Positions 40,000 through 49,176 of a DNA stretch of 64,000 nucleotides are shown piece after piece. The stretch is from NCBI GenBank assembly GCA_022822305.1, contig JAJEBY010000016.1:806001-870000 (forward strand), read 5' to 3'. The position numbers and the translations under genes were made by a program. The notes under the pieces were generated by a model. It ran no database searches, was not told the origin of the DNA, and was given only the letters and a program-made list of their open reading frames with translations. The number at the start of each line of letters is the position of its first letter. Position 1 is the first letter of the stretch. This DNA comes from Anaerolineae bacterium (GTDB lineage: Bacteria; Chloroflexota; Anaerolineae; Aggregatilineales; Phototrophicaceae).

Positions 40000-41232
40000 T
40001 TAAGAGCGATAATCGCCGTTGATACTGATGTAATCGTGACTGATATCGCAGGTCCAGATGATGGCTCTGCCGTCTCCCATACCACAATCCAGCGTGAAGC
40101 TGATCGAAGGCGCGGCCATGATCGCCGCCGCATCATCTTCCAGATAATCGGTGGGTGTGCCGCTGCGGAAGATCAAAAGACCGGGCTCAGATTCCGAAAC
40201 TGATTCTCCGGATTCTACCCAGAGCGATGATCGATCGGGATCAAAAGGCGCGTTTGCGCGTCCGGCGGCGGCCACAATTCGTCCCCAATTGGCGTCGCTG
40301 CCATAGAATGCGGACTTGGTCAGGACCGACGCGCCAATCGTTTGACCGATGCGTTCGGCTGCCGCTTCGGATTCGGCGTTGGTGATGTTTAAGGTGACGA
40401 ACTTGGTGACGCCTTCTCCATCTCGCACCACGGCCTGCGCCAAATGCTGCGCGAGCATATCCAAGGCCCGTTGAATCTGCGATAAGCCATGATCATCTGC
40501 GATATCGACGCCGCTCGCGCCGTTGCTCAGCAAGAAGACCGTATCATTTGTGCTGGTATCGCCGTCGACGACGATTCGATTATAGCTATGCCGCGTGGCT
40601 GCGTTGAGCGCCCGCTGAACATCCGGCTGCGCCAGCTTGGCATCGGTCACGATGACGCTCAGCATGGTCGCCATATTGGGCGCGATCATGCCCGCGCCTT
40701 TGACCACGCCGGCAAGCGTATAGGTCCCCTGCGTCGACTCCACCGTGACTGAAGCCAACTTCGGACGCGTGTCGGTAGTCATCATAGCGGCCGCCGCCTC
40801 GCGCCAATGATTGCCGAGCGCGTCACCGGCTAATTCAGCGCCGCGCCGTATCTTGTCCATGGGCAGGTGCGTGCCGATGACACCAGTCGACATGACCAGT
40901 ACTTGCTCCGGCGCCACGCCGAGCCGCGCTGCCACATTATCCGCCATCGCGCGCGCATTGGTCAATCCTTCCGCGCCGGTACAAGCGTTGGCGCTGATTG
41001 TGTTAATGGCCACGGCACGGATGCGCTGCGCGTCTCGCTGCAGGCGCTCCATGCCCAATAACACCGGCGCCGCTTTGACCATGTTGCGCGTGAACACGCC
41101 GGCCGTCGCGCAGTCGCTTTCGCTGGCGATCAAGGCGAAATCCAGCGCGCCGTCTTTCTTCAGTCCAGCGTGAACGCCGGCGGCTTGGAAACCCTCTACG
41201 GATGCGACATTAGGATTCAGCTTGATCATCAA
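40000..41232 (-). CDS. argJ: Bifunctional ornithine acetyltransferase / N-acetylglutamate synthase
   Basis: GVFTRNMVKAAPVLLG, MSTGVIGTHLPMDKI, KGAGMIAPNMATMLSVIVTDA, SAFYGSDANWGRIVAAAGRA. Confidence 0.95.
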   Translation of the reverse strand: MMIKLNPNVASVEGFQAAGVHAGLKKDGALDFALIASESDCATAGVFTRNMVKAAPVLLGMERLQRDAQRIRAVAINTISANACTGAEGLTNARAMADNVAARLGVAPEQVLVMSTGVIGTHLPMDKIRRGAELAGDALGNHWREAAAAMMTTDTRPKLASVTVESTQGTYTLAGVVKGAGMIAPNMATMLSVIVTDAKLAQPDVQRALNAATRHSYNRIVVDGDTSTNDTVFLLSNGASGVDIADDHGLSQIQRALDMLAQHLAQAVVRDGEGVTKFVTLNITNAESEAAAERIGQTIGASVLTKSAFYGSDANWGRIVAAAGRANAPFDPDRSSLWVESGESVSESEPGLLIFRSGTPTDYLEDDAAAIMAAPSISFTLDCGMGDGRAIIWTCDISHDYISINGDYRS

Positions 41233-42418
41233 TGCCCTCCAGGATGGAAGTCAGTTTCTCGACCAACTCGTCGACATGCTTCTTTTCGATGATCAGCGGC
41301 GGGATAAATCTAATCACGTTGCTTCCGGAACTTGCCAGCAGCAATCCATGCTCATAACCTTGGTTCACGATGCCTGCCGGCGGTATGTCCAGTTCGATGC
41401 CGGCGATCAAACCACGACCCCGCACATCGGTGATGTGAGGACTATTGATCTCGGACAAGCGCTCCAGCAGATAGTCGCCAACTTCTTTGACATGCTCCAT
41501 GAAGCCGTCGCTGATGACGCGATTGATCACCACTTCCGCGGCGCGCATGACGACGGCGCCGCCCGAAAATGTGGAACCGTGATCGCCCGGGCTCATGGCG
41601 CTGCCGACTTCCTCGTTCGTCAAAACTGCGCCAACGGGCAGACCGCCAGCCAGCGGCTTCGCCAGGGTCATGATATCCGGCGTCACACCGCTGAACGAAT
41701 ATGCCCAAAGCTCTCCGGTGCGGCCCATGCCGCACTGAATTTCATCGAAGATCAAAGCCGCTTGATGTTGATCGCAGAGCTGCCGCAAGGCCTGCAAAAA
41801 CTCCGCCGTCGCGATATTGATGCCGCCTTCACCCTGAATTGGCTCGACGATGACAGCCACCGTTTCGTCGTCGATGATCTCCGAGGCGCTTTCGATACTG
41901 TTGAATTCTCCAACGACCGCGCCGGGCACCATCGGTCTGAAGGGGATTTGGTACTTTTCCTTCGGCGTGATGGCCAGCGCTCCCATCGTCCGGCCGTGGA
42001 AGGCATCGCTGAAACTCACCACCTTGGTCTTGTGAGTCAACTCTTTGTTGTAGGCCAGCTTGCGGGCGAATTTCAACGCGCCTTCATTGGCTTCGGCGCC
42101 GCTATTGCAGAAGTAGACTTTCTCCGCGAACGAAATGCTGCAGAGCAGTTCAGCTAACTCGGCCAGCGCTTGCGTATGGTAAAGACCGCTGACATGGATC
42201 AATCCCGTGTCCATTTGCTGACCGACTGCCGCGTTCAGCTCTTGATCGCCATAGCCCAGGGCATTGACCGCAATTCCAGCGACCCAATCGGTATACGCCC
42301 GGCCCTCGGTATCGTAGAGCGTTACGCCTTCGCCGCGCGCGAGCACGAAATCCGGGCGAGCCGCCACCGGCACACTATAGTTTCGGTCTTTTTCAATTGC
42401 ATCAGCTTGAATCGTCAT
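41210..42418 (-). CDS. argD: Acetylornithine aminotransferase
   Basis: ALGYGDQELNAAV, FCNSGAEANEGALKFARK, LIFDEIQCGMGRTGELWAY, DIMTLAKPLAGGLPVGAVL; arg context. Confidence 0.93.
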   Translation of the reverse strand: MTIQADAIEKDRNYSVPVAARPDFVLARGEGVTLYDTEGRAYTDWVAGIAVNALGYGDQELNAAVGQQMDTGLIHVSGLYHTQALAELAELLCSISFAEKVYFCNSGAEANEGALKFARKLAYNKELTHKTKVVSFSDAFHGRTMGALAITPKEKYQIPFRPMVPGAVVGEFNSIESASEIIDDETVAVIVEPIQGEGGINIATAEFLQALRQLCDQHQAALIFDEIQCGMGRTGELWAYSFSGVTPDIMTLAKPLAGGLPVGAVLTNEEVGSAMSPGDHGSTFSGGAVVMRAAEVVINRVISDGFMEHVKEVGDYLLERLSEINSPHITDVRGRGLIAGIELDIPPAGIVNQGYEHGLLLASSGSNVIRFIPPLIIEKKHVDELVEKLTSILEGIDDQAES

Positions 42419-42447
42419 CTTTTCCCTCTGCTTTCAACATTTGCGCC

Positions 42448-43197
42448 CTAATGAATGAATGTGGTGCCGCCATCGCTTGCCCAGCCCTTAAGGTCCGTGA
42501 TGGTTACTCGCGGTACGCCCGCCAATAGCACTTCTAACGCCGATTCGACCTTTGGGATCATGCCGCCATGAATCACGCCGCTCGCAATCAGATGCCTCGC
42601 GTCCAACGCGGTCAACAGCTCGACCGGCTTGTCATCGACCAAAACACCGGCAACGTTTGAAATGAAAACGACATTGTCGGCTTCAATCGCCGTTGCCAAC
42701 GCGCCAGCCACAGGATCGGCATTGAGGTTGAAATTGCTGCATCGGCCCAGGCTGACTGGAGCGACTACCGGCGTAATATCAAGGTCAAGGACTGCCGTCA
42801 ATACTTCCGGACGCACCGATTCTACCGCGCCTGTGAAACACATATCGACATCGGGATGCTGCAACTTTCGCGCGCGCACCAAGCCTCGATCGACGCCGGA
42901 AAGCCCTTGCGCGTCCACACCAGCTTGCACGAGCTGCCGCACTACGCGTTTGTTCACGCTTCCGCACAAGACCATCTCTACCAATGCCAAAGACTCGGCA
43001 TCCGTTACACGAAGTCCGTCCACATAACGCGGCTCGATATGCAGCTTTTCTTGCAGTCGAGAAATCTCTTTGCCGCCACCATGGACGATCACAATCCGCT
43101 CGTCACGATCGGCGACCACGCGCGCAAATCGCCCTAACAACTCTGCGTCATCCAGATAGTGACCGGATATTTTAACAACTGAGATTGGCGCAGCCAC
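42448..43197 (-). CDS. argB: Acetylglutamate kinase family protein (GTG start)
   Basis: KISGHYLDD, IVIVHGGGKEISRLQEKL, SNVAGVL, SGVIHGGMIPKVESALEVLLAGVPRVTI; TAGTG overlap with argC. Confidence 0.92.
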   Translation of the reverse strand: MAAPISVVKISGHYLDDAELLGRFARVVADRDERIVIVHGGGKEISRLQEKLHIEPRYVDGLRVTDAESLALVEMVLCGSVNKRVVRQLVQAGVDAQGLSGVDRGLVRARKLQHPDVDMCFTGAVESVRPEVLTAVLDLDITPVVAPVSLGRCSNFNLNADPVAGALATAIEADNVVFISNVAGVLVDDKPVELLTALDARHLIASGVIHGGMIPKVESALEVLLAGVPRVTITDLKGWASDGGTTFIH

Positions 43198-44198
43198 TAG
43201 ATCAAACCCAGCGTTTCCTCTATACCGAACATCAGATTCATATTTTGCAGCGCCTGGCTCGACGCGCCCTTGCGCAGGTTATCCGTTACGCTGGTGACAT
43301 GAACGTATCGCTCCAAGATCGGCGTGACGCTAATGACACATTTGTTGGTTTTTACGGCGTGCTTGAGACTGGCCTGCTCGCTCAATGGCAGGACATCGAC
43401 CAATGGCTCATTATCGTACACTTCGCTGTAGACGTCATGTACCTGATCACTGCTAACGTTGTCATCCAATGTGAGATAAATGCTCGACATAAGCCCACGA
43501 TCCACGGGCAGAAGATGGGGACAAAATATAACCGGACCGACGCGGTCATCGATTTTGCGCAACTCCTGTTCCATCTCTCCAATATGTCGGTGCGAGCGCC
43601 CAACCTTGTACGGCAAAAGGTTGCCATAAACCTCGGCGAAATGTGTGGTGATAGAAGGTTTGCGCCCAGCGCCGGTGACACCTGATTTCGCGTCAACGAC
43701 AATTGGAACGTCCGGCTTGATCACGCGCTGCCGCAGCAACGGGAACAATCCAAGCAGCGTCGTTGTGGGATAGCAGCCCGGCGTCGCCACCGCATCAGCA
43801 TGCGCGATCTCTGCGCGATTGATTTCCGGAAGTCCATACGGCGCTGCCAACAGTTCTGGATGCGGATGCGCGCTGTCATAATCGGCGCTGTAGGCTTCGG
43901 CGCTATCGAGCCTCAGATCAGCCGACAAGTCAACCACCTTGATCCCGGCATCGAGCCCGCGCTTGGCCACCCGCGCCGAAGCCGTATGCGGCAGCGCGAG
44001 AAATATGACGTCTACGTTGGCCAGCGACGCCTTATCGGGCGCCACAAATCGCAGCGACGTCCCGGGTACAGGTTGTCCTTCATAAGCGCTCGATGTCGCG
44101 AAAACCAATTCTACGCCGGGGTGGCCGCTCAGCAACTCGACGAGGTCGAGACCCGCGTAGCCCGACCCGCCGAAGATTCCGGCACGAATCACCGCCAT
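43197..44198 (-). CDS. argC: N-acetyl-gamma-glutamyl-phosphate reductase
   Basis: MAVIRAGIFGGSGYAGLDLVELLSGHPGVEL, VATPGCYPTTTLLGLFPLL, CPHLLPVDRGLMSSIYL; RBS AAGGAGGG upstream. Confidence 0.95.
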   Translation of the reverse strand: MAVIRAGIFGGSGYAGLDLVELLSGHPGVELVFATSSAYEGQPVPGTSLRFVAPDKASLANVDVIFLALPHTASARVAKRGLDAGIKVVDLSADLRLDSAEAYSADYDSAHPHPELLAAPYGLPEINRAEIAHADAVATPGCYPTTTLLGLFPLLRQRVIKPDVPIVVDAKSGVTGAGRKPSITTHFAEVYGNLLPYKVGRSHRHIGEMEQELRKIDDRVGPVIFCPHLLPVDRGLMSSIYLTLDDNVSSDQVHDVYSEVYDNEPLVDVLPLSEQASLKHAVKTNKCVISVTPILERYVHVTSVTDNLRKGASSQALQNMNLMFGIEETLGLI

Positions 44199-44211
44199 CA
44201 ATACCCTCCTT

Positions 44212-44250
44212 ACAAACAAAAAACCCTGACCATTTTCTTGAGATCAGGGT
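44212..44250 (-). terminator. Intrinsic-terminator-like hairpin (possible attenuator) just upstream of the argC RBS
   Basis: Minus strand: ACCCTGA-N14-TCAGGGT followed by TTTTTGTTTGT, then AAGGAGGG and the argC ATG. Confidence 0.6.
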
Positions 44251-44695
44251 GTAAACGACGGTTTTGCGGAAAATGTATCATTCCAAAGCGAAACAGACCA
44301 CGCTGAACTCGTTTTGCGGATGAGCTGGCCTACGCCTGCACTGCACAACCTGCGCTGTAGTCAGTTTCAAAGTCACGCTTCCTCACTGCGGATACTTGGT
44401 GAATTCTAAATGAAAAGCATCAATCCCGTCAAGAAATGGGCGCAACCTTATGCACTTTTCCGTTTTCCTTGTGCAAGTTGCACCATGTCCGGTAGAGTTT
44501 TCACGGCCCATGTATTCTGTCCGCTATTGGCGCCTCCGCGCTTGTCGGTCAATGGCCAAGCCATGATGCTGACTTGTCCAAGCTTTCCCGATTGTGAATG
44601 TCCGATTTCCGACCGCAATCGAGGTGAGCACGGACCCATCCAGTCGTAAATGGTAGGCGCCGGACATTCTCGATAAATAATGCGGTAGCAAAAAC

Positions 44696-44724
44696 TTGAC
44701 AACTAATCAAATTGGCGTTAAATT
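44696..44724 (+). promoter_or_regulatory. Near-consensus sigma-70-type promoter upstream of rpoD
   Basis: TTGACA (44696-44701), 17-nt spacer, TAAATT (44719-44724). Confidence 0.75.
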
Positions 44725-45039
44725 GCTATATTGGCATTAGGGAGGCGCACCCGGAAGGTGTGCGTCTGACTTTATGTGGGTTAGTTTGGGTACTAACGCA
44801 GTGGTGAGAGAAATCTCATTCTCACCGTGTAATAGCAATCGTGAAGCCGGCAACCAAAGGATTCAAGTGTGCAAGTGACCGGCAAGAACCTCGAATGCTG
44901 ATGTATCATTATAGTAGAGAAGGACGCTGCGTCAGATTTCGTTCGCGACCGGCTGGCATGACGTCAAAATATTTCCTTGTTGCGTGATCTGTTATTTTGG
45001 TCGGTGCGATCAAAACACGGTAAGTAGAAAGGCGTTTCC

Positions 45040-46326
45040 GTGGTTGCAGTTTTGGAAAATGTTACGAATTTGACACAGCGCGAAGAAATTCGGAAGCAGC
45101 TCGTCGAACGAGCGAATAAGCAGGGCTTTGTCACCTACAACGACATCCTGGAGCTATTGCCCGATGTCGAAGGCGATGTGGCGCTGCTCGATGACCTGAT
45201 GGACAGCTTGCTGGAAGCAGGCATTGATGTTGTACCGTCCACCAGCAAGACTTCGGAAACGGAGACCAAGGAAAGCAAGCCGGACCAAGCGCCCCTGGCC
45301 GCCGAAAGCGACGAGGACGACGCTGAAGAGCGTGATGCGCTCCTGGCGGTGCTAAAGAAGGATCTGACCACTGATGCCGGCTACCAGGCTGCGCTCGATA
45401 CGGACGATGTTGTCGGGCTGTATCTGAAAGAGGCTGGCCGTGTTCCCTTGCTGACCGCGCAAGAGGAAGTGATGTTGGCGAAACGCATGGAAGCCGCGGT
45501 ATTCGCGAGCGCGCATTTGGAAGACGCCTTGGATGGTCGAGCCGATGAATTGACCTGGAGCGAAGAGCAAGAACTGCGCGGCGTAGTGATGGACGGCGAA
45601 AAGGCGCAGGAGCACCTCATTCGCGCTAACGCCCGCTTGGTGATCAGCGTCGCCAAGAAATACATCGGACGCGGCGTGCCCTTCCTTGATCTGATTCAAG
45701 AAGGAAATATCGGCTTGATTCGGGCGACCAACAAGTTCGAATACCAGCGCGGTCATAAATTCAGCACCTACGCCACCTGGTGGATTCGTCAAGCCGTAAG
45801 TCGCGCCGTCGCCGACCAGGGACGAACGATCCGTGTCCCGGTCCACATGGGCGATCAGCTCAATCGGATGCGCCGCGTGCAGTTGCAGCTCCTGCAGGAG
45901 CTGGGGCGGGAGCCCAAGATTGATGAGTTGGCGCGCGGCATGGAAACCACGTCGGATAAGGTGGAGAATCTGCTGGAGATTTCGCGGCGTCCGGTCAGCC
46001 TGGAAACGCCGATCGATGACGATGGGGATTCTACCTTTGGCGATTTCGTTGAAGATGTCAACAGTCCCGCGCCTTCTGATGAAGTAGCTACGCACCTCTT
46101 GCACGTGCAGCTGCAGCAGGCCCTGGACAAGCTGCCACCCAGAGAAGCGCAAATTCTGCGGCTTCGTTACGGTCTGGCCGATGGACGCGTGTATACGCTG
46201 GAAGAAGTGGGCCAGACAATCGGCGTCACGCGCGAACGTGTGCGCCAGTTGGAAGCGCAAGCGCTCAATCGTCTGCGCCAGTCGTCCGCGCATGTGATTC
46301 TGAAGGATTACCTCTACGAGGTATAG
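45040..46326 (+). CDS. rpoD: Primary RNA polymerase sigma factor (sigma-70/RpoD type)
   Basis: [63 protein letters not shown] and C-terminal [23 protein letters not shown] start. Confidence 0.95.
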   Translation: MVAVLENVTNLTQREEIRKQLVERANKQGFVTYNDILELLPDVEGDVALLDDLMDSLLEAGIDVVPSTSKTSETETKESKPDQAPLAAESDEDDAEERDALLAVLKKDLTTDAGYQAALDTDDVVGLYLKEAGRVPLLTAQEEVMLAKRMEAAVFASAHLEDALDGRADELTWSEEQELRGVVMDGEKAQEHLIRANARLVISVAKKYIGRGVPFLDLIQEGNIGLIRATNKFEYQRGHKFSTYATWWIRQAVSRAVADQGRTIRVPVHMGDQLNRMRRVQLQLLQELGREPKIDELARGMETTSDKVENLLEISRRPVSLETPIDDDGDSTFGDFVEDVNSPAPSDEVATHLLHVQLQQALDKLPPREAQILRLRYGLADGRVYTLEEVGQTIGVTRERVRQLEAQALNRLRQSSAHVILKDYLYEV

Positions 46327-46366
46327 CAGCGTCTGCGCTATCTCCGAAAATGCCGTATACTACTGC

Positions 46367-46406
46367 ATGACCCCGATTCGATACGTTGATAGGGGTCATT
46401 GTTTTG
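46367..46406 (+). terminator. Intrinsic terminator after rpoD
   Basis: ATGACCCC (46367-46374)-N17-GGGGTCAT (46392-46399) followed by TGTTTTG. Confidence 0.75.
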
Positions 46407-46462
46407 TGGCGGAATTGACGCCCGGAGCGCTGGGTTCGGCAATAGTTGGAGTATGCGCATAA

Positions 46463-47026
46463 ATGGTTCATCCGGCATTCGATCCTTCTCAAATCGTGAT
46501 CCGTGACGGTATGCAGGCCGATATACCTTATTGTATGGCGCTCCAAAGCGAATACGTAACGGAGCACGTTTGGCAAATGACCGTGCGGGAAGAGGCAGGT
46601 GATACTCATATCAGCTGTCGCCGTCAACGACTGCCGCGGCCGCTGGAAGCGAGACATGAAACACATCCCCGCCATTTGGAATTGGCGATTTATCATCGCC
46701 ATTGCTTCGTTGTTGTGCAGGAGAGCGCCACAAACAGATTATTGGGATTTGTCTCGATGCGCGTGGACGAGACTTGTCAGATTGCATATCTCCAAGATCT
46801 TGTCGTCGACATGCCCTTCCGCCGTCGAAGCCTCGGCTCGCGCATGGTAAATGTGGCGCGGCTCTGGGCGCAAGAACACCAATTGCGACAGATCATGTTT
46901 GAAATTGCCACCGTTAACTACCCGTGCATCCAGTTTGCGCAGTCCATGGGATTCGCGTTTTGCGGCTTTAACGACCGCCATTTTGCCAGCCGTGAGATCG
47001 CGGTCTTCTTCAGCGTTTCTGTCTAG
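46463..47026 (+). CDS. GNAT-family N-acetyltransferase
   Basis: IVIRDGMQADIPYCMALQ...AYLQDLVVDMPFRRRSLGSRMVNVARLWAQEHQLRQIMFEIATVNYPCIQFAQSMGFAFCGF. Confidence 0.8.
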   Translation: MVHPAFDPSQIVIRDGMQADIPYCMALQSEYVTEHVWQMTVREEAGDTHISCRRQRLPRPLEARHETHPRHLELAIYHRHCFVVVQESATNRLLGFVSMRVDETCQIAYLQDLVVDMPFRRRSLGSRMVNVARLWAQEHQLRQIMFEIATVNYPCIQFAQSMGFAFCGFNDRHFASREIAVFFSVSV

Positions 47027-47092
47027 CAAACATCCGCATTTCAGAATCTTGATAAACTTGATGTTGAATGTATTTTCCATTGGGGACAGATC

Positions 47093-49018
47093 TTGGACCT
47101 GGCGACGACAGCATTGCTCACTGTAAACGAGACGCTGACGGCATCCAACGCGATCATCGCCGTTTCGTTGTTGTTATTCAACCTGACGCGCAATCTTAAC
47201 AACCGCGTCGCCAAGACGTCGGCGGTTGTGCTGGCCTGTGTCACGGTGGCCTACGTCGCCGACGCCTTTATCTCGCTCGGTCCGGATAGCGTCACTCACC
47301 AGACTGCCGCGCGATTGCAGTGGATAGGCATCGCATTTATTCCCGCGGCCATGTATCACCTTTCCGACTCTCTGCTGGCAACAACAGGCCTGCCGTCGCG
47401 CGGACGCCGCAAGCGGGCGATCCGAATCCTCTATCTGGTCGGCGCCGGATTCCTGTTGACGGCTGCGTTCGGCGATGCGCTCTTCCAATTCGTGATTCAT
47501 GACAGCCAGGTTAGCAGTCAAGCCGGTTCTGTGTTCGCGGTGTATCTCGCTTACTTCGTGATTGCCAATGGATTCGCTTTCTACAATGTACAGAGAGCCC
47601 GCCGGCGTTGCTTAACCGACAGCACCGAACGTCGCATGCGTTATCTACAAATTGCGATTCTTACGCCCGCGCTCGGAATCTTCCCCTATTCAGTATTGCT
47701 CAATCCGGGCGACGAATTCTCTGTATTTGGGCTGTTGGTCATTAACACGGCCAACGTCATCATCATATTGATGCTGTTTTTCTTGTCATATCCGCTCTAC
47801 TTTTTTGGCTCGGATATCCCGGACCGTTTGGTCAAAAAGCAGTTGCTGGACTTTCTGCTGCGCGGTCCCGCCACTGGGCTGATTGCGCTGGGGGTGGTGA
47901 ATTTTACGGCGCAAGCGACGCGGATACTGGGGCTGCCGGGCGAAGCGTTCACACCACCGGCGGTGGTCGCCGCAGTCTTGCTTTGGCAATGGTTTGTTTC
48001 GCTTGTGCTTCCCTATCTTGAACTCTTCTTCATCTATCGCGACGAAGACGACGCGCAGATCACCAAATTGCAGTCGCTTAGCGAACGCGTGCTAACCCAA
48101 GGCGATTTAACGCAGCTCATTGCCGCCACTACAGCATCGATCTGTGACCATTTGCGCATCGATACGGCGTTTCTTGTGCGACTGGAAAACGGCGGATGTG
48201 AATTCCTCTGCAGTATCGGCTCAATCAAATTCACGGAAGAAGATCTTGCCGATGATGACGGATTCGCCGCGGCAATCGCGAATCTGACTTCCAATGGAAT
48301 CAACCGCGGACTCGCTAGCTGGAACGAATTCACCGTCATCCCACTGTTGAGCAAACCAGGGGCGGCAGCCGAATCATCCGCCGCTATTACAGCGGCACTG
48401 GGCCTGCTAAGGCCTGGCGAGCAATTGCACGAGGAATTGCAGTCCCCGGACAGCATCGCGCGAATGTATCTGGATCGGATTGAGACTAGCCTCGAAGACA
48501 TGACGCTGCAAGTCGAAATATACGGTTTGTTGGAGGGTTTGCTGCCTCAATTCCAGATGACGCGATCGCGCGCCGGGCAATTGGAATATCGGCAAATGCG
48601 GGTGAGCGATTATCGATTTAGCGCCCTGCCCGATCGCAACGAAGTGTTCGAACAAGTGCGCGCCGCGCTTCGGCATTATTGGGGCGGCTCTGGCATCACG
48701 CAAAGCAACCTGATTAATTTGAGGGTCGTTCAGAGCCGCATGATTCGCGATCAAGACACCGCCATTAACGCCTTGCGCAAGGTCTTGGAGGACTGCATCG
48801 CCACCTTGAAGCCAGAAGGCGACAGAAAACTGGCCAGTCCCGAATGGACGCTGTACAACATTTTACAGTTGCGCTTTCTCGAACGGAGAAAGGTGAGAGA
48901 TGTCGCGCGCCGCCTTAGCATGAGCGAAGCCGACCTGTATCGGAAGCAGCGCGTCGCCATACTTGCCGTTACCGATCTCATCTTGCAACGCGAAAGTGAC
49001 GACCGCTTTTCGAGCTAA
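47093..49018 (+). CDS. Membrane sensor protein: 7TM histidine-kinase-N-terminal-like region, GAF-like middle, HTH-like C-terminus
   Basis: Seven or more hydrophobic helices in the N-terminal third; C-terminal LQLRFLERRKVRDVARRLSMSEADLYRKQRVAILAVTDLIL. No H-box or HATPase motif seen. TTG start assumed. Confidence 0.65.
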   Translation: MDLATTALLTVNETLTASNAIIAVSLLLFNLTRNLNNRVAKTSAVVLACVTVAYVADAFISLGPDSVTHQTAARLQWIGIAFIPAAMYHLSDSLLATTGLPSRGRRKRAIRILYLVGAGFLLTAAFGDALFQFVIHDSQVSSQAGSVFAVYLAYFVIANGFAFYNVQRARRRCLTDSTERRMRYLQIAILTPALGIFPYSVLLNPGDEFSVFGLLVINTANVIIILMLFFLSYPLYFFGSDIPDRLVKKQLLDFLLRGPATGLIALGVVNFTAQATRILGLPGEAFTPPAVVAAVLLWQWFVSLVLPYLELFFIYRDEDDAQITKLQSLSERVLTQGDLTQLIAATTASICDHLRIDTAFLVRLENGGCEFLCSIGSIKFTEEDLADDDGFAAAIANLTSNGINRGLASWNEFTVIPLLSKPGAAAESSAAITAALGLLRPGEQLHEELQSPDSIARMYLDRIETSLEDMTLQVEIYGLLEGLLPQFQMTRSRAGQLEYRQMRVSDYRFSALPDRNEVFEQVRAALRHYWGGSGITQSNLINLRVVQSRMIRDQDTAINALRKVLEDCIATLKPEGDRKLASPEWTLYNILQLRFLERRKVRDVARRLSMSEADLYRKQRVAILAVTDLILQRESDDRFSS

Positions 49019-49176
49019 CGGCTTTAGGCGCCCACCGGCGATCTCGTCCCGACCGCTTTGCAATTGCCTTCCCGCGCCCTCGGATTTCGATGGCGTATTA
49101 CTCGCCGAATTGCGCTGCGAGAATCGCCATTTGTGCTAGTCTAAATGGCAATGTTCAACTGAGGCAATCCGGCGCC

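Noticed and set aside
41222-42157. 311-aa + strand ORF opposite argD
   Set aside because: Antisense to a confident argD; no motif.
45352-46293. 313-aa minus-strand ORF opposite rpoD
   Set aside because: Antisense to the sigma factor; no motif.
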